Shown: in pieces, positions 1 to 4,959 of the stretch
How positions within the stretch are numbered: position 1 is the first letter of the stretch
Layout of the letters: each line of letters starts with the position of its first letter
Source: Acidobacteriota bacterium
Lineage (GTDB): Bacteria > Acidobacteriota > Terriglobia > Terriglobales > Acidobacteriaceae
Reading direction: 5' to 3'
NCBI GenBank assembly: GCA_021799405.1
Contig: JAJZAL010000329.1
Location: 1-5,057 of the forward strand
Length of the DNA stretch: 5,057 bases
Made by a program: the position numbers and the translations under genes
The notes under the pieces: generated by a model
Database searches by the model: none
Told to the model about the DNA's origin: nothing
The model's input: the letters and a program-made list of their open reading frames with translations, nothing else

Positions 1-123
1 CTCGCAGCCAGGAAGCCCTCGAACAGGCCGTTGGCGACGCCCTCAAAACCATCACCCCCGACAACGCCGCCGCATGGTTCCGACACTGCGGCTACGGCAT
101 ACAGCAACCATAGTTCTGCTCTA
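1..123 (+). mobile_element. Right end of an IS630-family insertion sequence (boundary approximate)
   Basis: The transposase tail at 3-113 implies that the IS right end is close by. IS630 elements insert at and duplicate TA dinucleotides. A TA lies at 122-123, inside the parB stop codon (TAG read on the minus strand at 123-121), so the IS may end there with its terminal repeat around 105-121. The opposite terminal repeat is outside the window, so the boundary is inferred. Confidence 0.45.
3..113 (+). CDS. IS630-family transposase, C-terminal fragment (5' end outside window)
   Basis: An open frame enters from the left edge and ends at TAG 111-113, leaving 36 residues. It includes ITPDNAAAWFRHCGYG, which matches the usual C-terminus of IS630/Tc1-mariner-type (DDE) transposases, where a '(I)TPxNAxAWFRHCGY' block closes the protein. 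The catalytic DDE core would lie to the left and is not visible, so activity cannot be judged. The frame points towards the 3' end of the minus-strand parB gene, and only 7 bp separate the two stop codons. The family assignment rests on this short but distinctive tail. No other family I know ends this way. Confidence 0.75.
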   Translation, partial: RSQEALEQAVGDALKTITPDNAAAWFRHCGYGIQQP

Positions 124-1722
124 GGCCGATTTTCTGACCTTCGCCTGAACGGATTTTCCGGCAGATTTTTTCGTCAGCTTCGCTTTCGCCTTCGCAGCAA
201 ACTCCTGCTTGACCTTCTGGCCGATTGCGTCCAAGTCCACCTTGTAGACGGTGGCTGCATCGCGGAGCACCTGTGCTGCATTCTGACGTGTGGCCGAATG
301 CAGGATGGCGATTTCCACGAGCAAGCCGCCAAGCGTTCCCTCTTCGGTGCGGTGCAGGTAAGCGGCGAATAGCTTCTGGATGGAGTCGCTGTCCTTCGCT
401 TTCTTGATACCGCGCTGACGGGCGACGATTTCCAGACGGCGTTCGTCCAGCATTGCGGCCAACTGTTCGATTACGAACAGCAGGTCACGTTTCATCAGCC
501 GCACTGGAACCGACGCGACGATGGCGGCGAGAGTGCGAATGCCTGTCGCCTGAGCAAGTGCTTCCTCGCGGTGGCGCTTCTCCTGCTCCGCTTTGAATGA
601 GGCATCGGCCCCGCTCCGCTGGTGTTGTTGCCTGGGATGATGGATGGGGCAATCGGGATGAGCGCAGACATTATGAAGCTCTCCCCTCTCGCTGCCCTCC
701 GCAATGATGGCCTCGGTGGTGTATTTACAGGTTTTGTACTCCGGCCTCTGTGCTTCCTCCTTGTTTTTAGGCTTTTCGTCGCGGATGGCAACGTACTTGT
801 TGCGAGGCAGAACGGGACTGCCCTCCTGCTGCTTCCCATAAGCTGTGCTGATTTGCACAAGTTTGGGTTTGGCGGCGATTGTCTTGGCGACGTGCGCGTC
901 CACCTTCGCCTGATAGCAGCTTGGGTCGGTGCAAGCGTCCTGCCGCACATCGGCGAACAGGAGCTTGTTGTACCCCGTCCGCTTGGGGCAGTCCACGCAA
1001 CTGCCCGCGATGGTGACCAGGTGCGCGTCCCGCTTGTCGAAGGGAGCCTCTTTCAGGATGAGCATAATGTTGCTCTCAATCCAGAACTGGAGATTGCGGA
1101 CGGGCAGCAGGATGCGCTTGGCCTTGCGGTCATTGGTCGCGCCCCAATCCTCCCGGAAACAAGCGGACAATGCCTCTTCCTGCCTGTCGGCTGGCAGTTT
1201 CGCCAGCAAGAGGGCATGGCCCACGCCGATTTCTTCGCGGTAGAAGGCTTCAACGGCCACAGGTGCAAGTTCGGTTAGCTTCAATCGCTGCGCGACATAG
1301 ACGGCGGATTTTCCTGTCTTGGCCGCGATCTGCTCGATGCTGTACTTCGGCTCCTCCAAGTCGAGAAGCGCCTTGAAGCCCTGCGCCTCTTCCATCGGGT
1401 GAACGTCGCGGCGCTGGAGGTTTTCGATAAGCTGCGCCTCCAGCGCTTCGGCATCGCTGAGGTTGATGATGCGGACAGGCACGGTCGCAGCCTCGGCCAT
1501 CTGCGCGGCTCGGTAACGCCGCGCTCCAGCTACGATCTCGAAGCTGCACTCATTCAAGGGCCGCACAAGCAAGGGCGAGAGAATGCCCTGGCTGCGGATG
1601 CTTTCCGCCAACTCCTTCAAGCTCTCTTCCTCGAAGATGCGGCGCGGGTTGGTGGTGGATTCGGTGAGCAACGCGAGAGGCAGGTTGCGGTACTCGGTGG
1701 CATTGATAACAGTGGTTTCCAT
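121..1722 (-). CDS. parB: ParB/RepB/Spo0J-family partition-like protein with cysteine clusters
   Basis: This is a 533-residue protein. An N-terminal ParB/Srx-type CTP-binding domain spans about residues 15-115. It contains NPRR (25-28), GARRYRAA (66-73, the GERRxRA box with Ala for Glu) and ENLQRRDVHPMEEA (100-113). A helix-turn-helix follows at about 128-149 (SIEQIAAKTGKSAVYVAQRL). Two cysteine groups come next: C242/C245/C264/C269 (CxxC...CxxxxC), and C332/C353/C358 with nearby histidines, so zinc binding is plausible. The C-terminus (about 503-533) is Lys/Ala-rich. Chromosomal ParB is usually around 300 residues, so this is a long accessory type. ATG 1722-1720 was chosen because AAAGGAG lies 9 nt upstream and the ParB-like sequence begins just after it. 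An in-frame start at 1869 would overlap the preceding gene and has no family sequence. No parA is present. It may act in partition, clamp-type DNA binding or regulation of the element. The last gene of the ardC operon. Confidence 0.88.
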   Translation of the reverse strand: METTVINATEYRNLPLALLTESTTNPRRIFEEESLKELAESIRSQGILSPLLVRPLNECSFEIVAGARRYRAAQMAEAATVPVRIINLSDAEALEAQLIENLQRRDVHPMEEAQGFKALLDLEEPKYSIEQIAAKTGKSAVYVAQRLKLTELAPVAVEAFYREEIGVGHALLLAKLPADRQEEALSACFREDWGATNDRKAKRILLPVRNLQFWIESNIMLILKEAPFDKRDAHLVTIAGSCVDCPKRTGYNKLLFADVRQDACTDPSCYQAKVDAHVAKTIAAKPKLVQISTAYGKQQEGSPVLPRNKYVAIRDEKPKNKEEAQRPEYKTCKYTTEAIIAEGSERGELHNVCAHPDCPIHHPRQQHQRSGADASFKAEQEKRHREEALAQATGIRTLAAIVASVPVRLMKRDLLFVIEQLAAMLDERRLEIVARQRGIKKAKDSDSIQKLFAAYLHRTEEGTLGGLLVEIAILHSATRQNAAQVLRDAATVYKVDLDAIGQKVKQEFAAKAKAKLTKKSAGKSVQAKVRKSA

Positions 1723-1731
1723 GACGATTGG

Positions 1732-1738
1732 CTCCTTT
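1732..1738 (-). promoter_or_regulatory. Ribosome binding site deciding the parB start
   Basis: The minus strand reads AAAGGAG 9 nt before ATG 1722-1720. It supports this start over the longer open frame that begins at 1869. Confidence 0.75.
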
Positions 1739-1784
1739 CGAGCGGTTGAGAGTGAAGGCGACGGAGCGGAAACGGGCTGGCTGT

Positions 1785-1803
1785 ATCCGCTCCAAGAGCG
1801 GAT
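1785..1803 (-). promoter_or_regulatory. Perfect hairpin between the DUF6908-like gene and parB
   Basis: ATCCGCTC (1785-1792) and GAGCGGAT (1796-1803) form an 8-bp perfect stem with a 3-nt loop, overlapping the last base of the upstream stop codon (TAA, 1805-1803). No U-run follows on the minus strand, so it is not a classical intrinsic terminator. Two further GAGCGG copies lie at 1740-1745 and 1764-1769 and could pair with the same CCGCTC. This would allow alternative folds in the parB leader. It could tune parB expression or mRNA processing. Confidence 0.4.
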
Positions 1804-2222
1804 TAGCCGCGAATGGCAGTGTCCGTGAAGGCTTCCTCGAAGCCTTGCGATTTGAGGTTCCCGTCCCACACGGCGGCAAAGAGTTCATGCAGCGTGTGCA
1901 GGTCGGGAAGCATGACATAGTGACCGCAGACGAGTTGCCGCGACCATTGCTCGGACCCCATGTAGTCATTGCGCCAGTAGTAGGAATCGAGTGTGAGTTT
2001 GCTCCCGACAGGCCGCGACAACTCGAAACACATCTCCGGGTCGCGCATGAGGTCGCCGTTCTGCTCTCCGTAATGGGCTACGGAAATAGCAGGCAACCCC
2101 AGCGGCCCCGGCTCCGGCGTGGCCTCGATGACGAGGGCCACATAGGGCGGGTTCTCGATCTTGAGGTAGAGGGTGGGCCGGTAGCCTCCAGCCCGTTCGA
2201 GAATGCGGAGAAGCGTTTGCAT
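1803..2222 (-). CDS. DUF6908-like small protein, function unknown
   Basis: A 139-residue protein with no signal peptide, membrane segment or catalytic motif that I recognise. Conserved-looking features are LYLKIENPPYVALVIE near the N-terminus, the central ISVAHYGEQNGDLMRDPEMC (about 47-66), DSYYWRNDYMG, and a C-terminal LPDLHTLHELFAAVWDGNLK segment. From memory, the ISVAHY.EQNGDLMRDPEMCFE block is the signature of DUF6908, a domain carried on plasmids and islands. This could not be checked here. The start is ATG 2222-2220, overlapping the ardC stop by one base (TGATG), with GGAGG 7 nt upstream inside the end of ardC. A GTG one codon earlier is possible. Translational coupling to ardC suggests the two products are needed together, perhaps as an accessory in antirestriction or element maintenance. 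That role is inference. Confidence 0.8.
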   Translation of the reverse strand: MQTLLRILERAGGYRPTLYLKIENPPYVALVIEATPEPGPLGLPAISVAHYGEQNGDLMRDPEMCFELSRPVGSKLTLDSYYWRNDYMGSEQWSRQLVCGHYVMLPDLHTLHELFAAVWDGNLKSQGFEEAFTDTAIRG

Positions 2223-3130
2223 CACGCCACCTCCGCGAGTGAGTCGGTAGTCTGCTTGGTTGGCTCCGCTTCTTCCTGCAAAGGCGGCTGCAACGCGGCA
2301 AGAATGACGACGGAGGTCTGCTGGATGACTTCAAGGCTTTCCGCCAGCAAGGAAGCATTGCCGTGGTACAGGTGGATGTAGTCGGCGGATGCGCTGCCCG
2401 GCTCCAGACCCACGGCCTTGCCGACAACAAAGGCAATAGCCTCGGCCTCCGTCTCGCGCACAACTTTGGTGGTTGCCGTGCGCCGCTCGGCCTTGTGCAA
2501 CATCTCATGTGCCAGTTCGTGAATGAGGGTCGAGAACTCCTCGGCCTTCGACTGTCCGGGCAGAATGGCAATGCGTCCGCCGTAGCTCACGCCCAGCGCG
2601 GGAGCAATCTTCTCGGAAAAGACAAGCTCGATGCCCTGCCGCTCGATGAAGAAAAGCAGACGGTCGCGGTTCTCGCCCACGTCGCCGCTGATCTCCCGCA
2701 GCTCTGGCAATTCCGGGCCTTCGGTCTGCGAAACATCGAAGACAGATGCAGAGCGGAAACCAACCAAGACACGCATGTTCTGCTTGGTGATGTCCTTCTC
2801 GGCTTCTTCCTTCGGCTTGCGTTGCACGCCGATGATGGGGGCAAGGATGCGGATGGCCTTCTCGCCCTTCTTCACTCTGCGGCCCATCTGGTTCCACGCA
2901 TACAGTCCGGCAACGCGGGTTGCATCCGGCTTTTGCCGTGCGATCTCCAGAATGTTTCCGAAGCTGTAATGGTGAAAACGGCTCATCGCGTTCAGGTAAG
3001 CTGTGAGCGCGTCGGAGTGTCCGGCCTCAAGCTGCTCGATGAGGGCTTGGACATTGGCCGCGATGATTTCTTTCGCGGTCTGCCGCTGGTGGTTGTTCTG
3101 CTGGTTGCTGGTGGTCGCTGCGCTGTTCAT
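2222..3130 (-). CDS. ardC: ArdC-like antirestriction protein (ssDNA-binding N-domain plus zinc metallopeptidase)
   Basis: A 302-residue protein, close to the roughly 300 residues of plasmid pSa ArdC. Residues about 15-130 match the ArdC N-terminal (DUF1738-type) domain: an ALTAYLNAMSRFHHYSFGN stretch (41-59), then AGLYAWNQMGRRVKKGEKAI and a GFRSASVFDVSQTEG block. The C-terminal half is a metallopeptidase-like domain with HELAH (204-208, HExxH) and a downstream ETEAEAIAFVVG segment whose Glu (226 or 230) probably supplies the third zinc ligand. ArdC proteins enter recipients with conjugating DNA, bind single strands and protect incoming DNA from restriction. ATG 3130-3128 was chosen because AAAGGAG lies 8 nt upstream. 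An extension to 3223 adds an Arg/Cys-rich stretch unlike the family. First gene of a minus-strand operon, with two inverted repeats in its leader. Confidence 0.9.
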   Translation of the reverse strand: MNSAATTSNQQNNHQRQTAKEIIAANVQALIEQLEAGHSDALTAYLNAMSRFHHYSFGNILEIARQKPDATRVAGLYAWNQMGRRVKKGEKAIRILAPIIGVQRKPKEEAEKDITKQNMRVLVGFRSASVFDVSQTEGPELPELREISGDVGENRDRLLFFIERQGIELVFSEKIAPALGVSYGGRIAILPGQSKAEEFSTLIHELAHEMLHKAERRTATTKVVRETEAEAIAFVVGKAVGLEPGSASADYIHLYHGNASLLAESLEVIQQTSVVILAALQPPLQEEAEPTKQTTDSLAEVA

Positions 3131-3138
3131 GGTGTTTT

Positions 3139-3145
3139 CTCCTTT
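3139..3145 (-). promoter_or_regulatory. Ribosome binding site of ardC
   Basis: The minus strand reads AAAGGAG, 8 nt before ATG 3130-3128. It is the same heptamer as before parB and fixes the ardC start. Confidence 0.75.
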
Positions 3146-3157
3146 GCTTTTGCACTT

Positions 3158-3186
3158 CCGCGTTGAAACGCGGCATGTACATGCCG
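3158..3186 (-). promoter_or_regulatory. Two overlapping inverted repeats in the ardC leader (candidate operator)
   Basis: CCGCGTT (3158-3164) and AACGCGG (3167-3173) form a perfect 7-bp inverted repeat with a 2-nt centre. It shares CGG 3171-3173 with CGGCATGTACATGCCG (3171-3186), a perfect 16-bp palindrome. Both lie 28-56 bp upstream of the ardC start codon, a normal place for a repressor site or leader hairpin. The protein that would bind is not known. ParB of this operon or the RHH protein at 3687 are candidates by location only. Confidence 0.5.
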
Positions 3187-3252
3187 AACGCCTCCTGGCG
3201 AAGGCGGGGGTAGCAAGGCGCAATGGGGAGGGGGATCACCCACCCTTGCAAT

Positions 3253-3288
3253 GAAGCGCAGCGAGAATGGAAAGGGCGAAGCGCAGCG
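3253..3288. repeat. Direct repeat GAAGCGCAGCG, two copies 25 bp apart
   Basis: GAAGCGCAGCG occurs at 3253-3263 and again at 3278-3288, both perfect, with a 25-bp start-to-start distance. This may be a protein-binding pair or an iteron remnant. Chance within GC-rich DNA is possible. Confidence 0.4.
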
Positions 3289-3314
3289 GAGGGCTGCACA
3301 AGCGCAATCGGGGT

Positions 3315-3343
3315 CCCCGGCGGGTGTTCTTTGCCCGCTGGGG
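3315..3343. repeat. 10-bp stem-loop in the intergenic region
   Basis: CCCCGGCGGG (3315-3324) pairs with CCCGCTGGGG (3334-3343), with one G-T wobble and a 9-nt loop. It is the longest GC-only stem in the region. No T-run follows on either strand, so it is not an obvious terminator. Confidence 0.5.
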
Positions 3344-3362
3344 TGGTGGAGCGCGGAAGCCT

Positions 3363-3401
3363 GGGGAAACCCCTTGCGCCGCGTGATCGGGGCAGCGCCC
3401 C
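3363..3401. repeat. Two short GC hairpins
   Basis: GGGGAAACCCC (3363-3373, 4-bp stem, AAA loop) is followed by GGGGCAGCGCCCC (3389-3401, 5-bp stem, AGC loop). Small GGGGC...GCCCC hairpins are common in intergenic DNA of GC-rich mobile elements. Confidence 0.4.
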
Positions 3402-3425
3402 TTAGGAGGCTTGTCTTCCTTATTC

Positions 3426-3441
3426 GCGTGCGTCAGCACGC
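3426..3441. repeat. Stem-loop GCGTGC-GTCA-GCACGC
   Basis: A perfect 6-bp stem with a 4-nt loop. ATTTT at 3445-3449 follows on the plus strand, so a weak rightward terminator is possible, though the tract is short and no plus-strand gene ends here. Confidence 0.4.
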
Positions 3442-3513
3442 ATGATTTTCAGGGTCGGCGTTGCGGGCAGGAACAGGCCCGCTGAGGTGGGTGGCGAAGG
3501 GCGGCGAAGCTGA

Positions 3514-3548
3514 CCGCAGGCAGGGAGGAAACGTCCTCCCCCTTGCGG
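3514..3548. repeat. Long compound stem-loop upstream of the RHH gene
   Basis: The inner stem GGGAGGA (3523-3529) / TCCTCCC (3534-3540) has a 4-nt loop, and the outer stem CCGCA (3514-3518) / TGCGG (3544-3548) continues it. GG/CC pairing between them gives about 14 pairs with a small bulge. It is the most stable-looking structure in the window and marks the boundary between the GC-rich block and the AT-richer promoter region. Confidence 0.5.
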
Positions 3549-3578
3549 CAATCATGTATTCTCCAAGTAAACTGTAAG

Positions 3579-3610
3579 TAACGAAATAACGATTGCGTGT
3601 TTTCGTTATT
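3579..3610. promoter_or_regulatory. TAACGA repeats with inverted copy (candidate RHH operator)
   Basis: TAACGA occurs at 3579-3584 and 3587-3592, 8 bp apart, and inverted (TCGTTA) at 3603-3608. The fuller inverted pair is AATAACGA (3585-3592) / TCGTTATT (3603-3610) with a 10-nt centre. Short tandem and inverted hexamers are typical of ribbon-helix-helix operators, and these sit against the candidate promoter of the RHH gene. Autoregulation is an inference. Confidence 0.4.
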
Positions 3611-3621
3611 ACTTCTATGCT
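3593..3621 (+). promoter_or_regulatory. Candidate promoter of the RHH / restriction-fusion operon
   Basis: TTGCGT (3593-3598), a 17-bp spacer and TATGCT (3616-3621) form a weak sigma70-like pair with 3/6 and 4/6 consensus matches. It lies about 65 bp upstream of ATG 3687 and inside the TAACGA inverted repeat, where a bound protein would block it. Confidence 0.35.
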
Positions 3622-3686
3622 TGCGTACGGCGATTTGAGCGTAAGCGATCTGGTTCCAGACTGTGAGAAAGGGGGGACGACACAAG

Positions 3687-3917
3687 ATGACAAGAAGGGC
3701 TACGTCTAAGACCTTGAAGAGAGCGTCGTTACCTCTGCGTGTGGCCAGAACACAGAGTGGCACGAAACCTGATGCTGCCGCGCTCACGCCGCTCAATTTT
3801 AAGTTGCCCCAGGAATTTCACAGGGATTTCAAGACTTTCGCAGCCCAGCACAGCAAAAAAATGGTCGAAGTCTTACAAGAGGCATTTGCTCTTTTGAAGG
3901 AAGCGAATGGCCGTTAA
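3687..3917 (+). CDS. Ribbon-helix-helix DNA-binding protein, ParG-like
   Basis: A 76-residue protein. The first roughly 27 residues are basic and probably unstructured (TRRATSKTLKRASLPLRVAR). The strand LTPLNFKL (33-40) is followed by helix PQEFHRDFKTFAAQHS (41-56) and helix KMVEVLQEAFALLKE (58-72), the pattern of an MetJ/Arc-type RHH dimer. Flexible basic tail plus C-terminal RHH is the layout of plasmid ParG, which is about the same length. ParG normally pairs with a ParF ATPase, and none is here. ATG 3687 follows a G-rich RBS (AAAGGGGGG, ending 3676) by 10 nt. GTG 3663 would precede this RBS. Its 3' end overlaps the next gene by 11 bp, so the two are co-transcribed and probably translationally coupled. 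It is more likely an autorepressor of this operon, via the TAACGA repeats, than a partition protein. Confidence 0.7.
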   Translation: MTRRATSKTLKRASLPLRVARTQSGTKPDAAALTPLNFKLPQEFHRDFKTFAAQHSKKMVEVLQEAFALLKEANGR

Positions 3918-4959
3918 GACAAAGCAATCTGTCGAAAGAGCCGGCAGTCGCCTGCCGTTCAACGGCAATTGCACAGAAAGCGCGAGCATGGAGCAAACAA
4001 CAGTACAGCCGACTCAAAGCAAGTTGGCGATCATTATCCAGCAGGGAAAGGTTCTCGACTTTATTGACGGCAAGACTCAGCGACCCGAGACGCCAGAAGA
4101 GTACGTTCGTCAGGAGATCGCCAAGTCCCTTGTGCGCGAATATCGCTATGAAAAGGCTTCTGTCGAGGTTGAGTTCGTTATTCGGGTCGGGAGCCGAAAG
4201 CCGCGCGCCGATCTGGTAATTTTCCCTCAGGGTGCGGAGCATACGCAGGAGAGCGCCTTAATCATCGTGGAGTGCAAGGCTTCCACGGTAAAGTCGGCGG
4301 ACAAGAAAGACGGCGTAGGCCAGCTCCAGAGTTACATGGCCGCCAGTCCGAATGTTGCTTATGGAATGTGGACTAATGGTATTGAGCGATTTTGCTATCG
4401 CCGCATAGTAAAAGGGGGAACCGTCAACACAGAGGAAGTCCCCGACTTGCCGGTCTATGGTCGCGGTGATGAGGATCAGGATCGTCCCCGCTTCGACCAG
4501 CTCAAACCAGCAACTTCTGATGCGCTGCTCTTTGCTTTCCGTCGGTGTCACAATTACATTGCAGGCAACCAGGGGCTACAGAAGCCCCAGGCATTTTGGG
4601 AGCTGCTGAAGCTCATTTTTTGCAAGATTCATGACGAGCGGCAGAACGATGAAGTTCAGTTCTTCACTGCGGCCAATGAGCGCCATGGCGTCAACGGGCC
4701 GTTGAAAGTCCAGAAGCGGATTGAAGCCCTGTTCACGCAGGTCAAGAGCGATTATCCGACTATTTTTCGACAATCGGAGAGTATTGAACTCAAGCCGATC
4801 GTACTTGCCTATCTCGTCACGCAACTGCAGATGTATTCCCTGCTGGAGAGCGACATCGACGTTAAGGGCCGCGCCTACGAAGAGATCGTCGGATCCAATC
4901 TTCGGGGTGATCGTGGCGAGTTCTTCACGCCTAGGAGTGTGTCGGGCATAGATTCGTGA
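3907..4959 (+). CDS. Restriction-modification fusion: HsdR N-terminal nuclease domain plus HsdM-type N6-methylase, truncated by an IS
   Basis: A 350-residue open frame. Residues about 60-165 resemble the type I HsdR N-terminal nuclease domain: ETPEEYVRQEI (61-71), RADLVIF with D102, VECKA with E122 and K124 (PD-(D/E)xK core), and QLQSY (139-143, QxxxY). Residues about 200-336 are helical, leading into YEEIVGSNLRGDRGEFFTPR (324-343), the block that opens the catalytic domain of HsdM-type N6-adenine methylases. The SAM and NPPF/Y motifs should follow but are missing. After R343 only SVSGIDS and a stop remain, and mobile-element sequence begins. Family members of this fusion type are expected to be several hundred residues longer, so the methylase is non-functional as read. 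ATG 3907 has AAGGAAG just upstream and overlaps the RHH gene. ATG 3988 (residue 28) is an alternative nearer the conserved part, with a weaker RBS. The missing half probably lies beyond the IS. Confidence 0.8.
   Translation: MAVKTKQSVERAGSRLPFNGNCTESASMEQTTVQPTQSKLAIIIQQGKVLDFIDGKTQRPETPEEYVRQEIAKSLVREYRYEKASVEVEFVIRVGSRKPRADLVIFPQGAEHTQESALIIVECKASTVKSADKKDGVGQLQSYMAASPNVAYGMWTNGIERFCYRRIVKGGTVNTEEVPDLPVYGRGDEDQDRPRFDQLKPATSDALLFAFRRCHNYIAGNQGLQKPQAFWELLKLIFCKIHDERQNDEVQFFTAANERHGVNGPLKVQKRIEALFTQVKSDYPTIFRQSESIELKPIVLAYLVTQLQMYSLLESDIDVKGRAYEEIVGSNLRGDRGEFFTPRSVSGIDS

Larger units (their letters stand above)
3131..3686. other. Divergent intergenic region, about 550 bp, rich in stem-loops
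   Basis: No convincing gene lies here. From left to right it holds the ardC RBS and leader palindromes (3139-3186), a GCAAGG/CCTTGC inverted pair (3213-3218 and 3244-3249), an 11-bp direct repeat (3253-3288), a row of GC-rich hairpins (3315-3548), TAACGA repeats (3579-3610) and a candidate plus-strand promoter with the RBS of the RHH gene. GC content changes sharply: about 70% around 3301-3420 and about 45% at 3601-3660, by hand count. Such a layout suits an origin of transfer or replication, or an untranslated structured RNA. No relaxase or replication gene is in the window to support a choice. Confidence 0.5.

Noticed and set aside
622..1278. 218-aa plus-strand open frame opposite parB
   Set aside because: It lies entirely antisense to a gene with clear ParB motifs, has no recognisable domain, and is explained by high-GC codon bias.
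1723..1869. Upstream in-frame extension of parB to 1869
   Set aside because: It would overlap the DUF6908-like gene by 67 bp, shows no ParB-like sequence, and the good RBS is just before ATG 1722.
2363..3166. 267-aa plus-strand open frame opposite ardC
   Set aside because: Antisense to the full ArdC domain structure including HELAH. No family features in its own translation.
3131..3223. Upstream in-frame extension of ardC to 3223
   Set aside because: Arg/Cys-rich translation unlike ArdC. It would place the palindromes and RBS inside the coding region.
3213..3548. CRISPR array or tRNA in the intergenic region
   Set aside because: Repeats are short, few and not regularly spaced with unique spacers. 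No cloverleaf or tRNA consensus was found on either strand.
3433..3555. 40-aa minus-strand frame starting at ATG 3555, with GGAG nearby
   Set aside because: Short, Pro/Arg-rich, crosses the compound stem-loop and shows no recognised family. Probably chance in GC-rich structured DNA.
3663..3686. GTG 3663 as the start of the RHH gene
   Set aside because: The G-rich RBS lies downstream of it and is correctly spaced for ATG 3687.
3687..3917. A full ParF/ParG partition system
   Set aside because: The RHH protein is ParG-like in layout, but no ParF/ParA ATPase is encoded in the window. The next gene is a restriction-modification fusion.
3829..4242. 137-aa minus-strand open frame
   Set aside because: Antisense to the RHH gene and the nuclease domain, both better supported by motifs, RBS and overlap.
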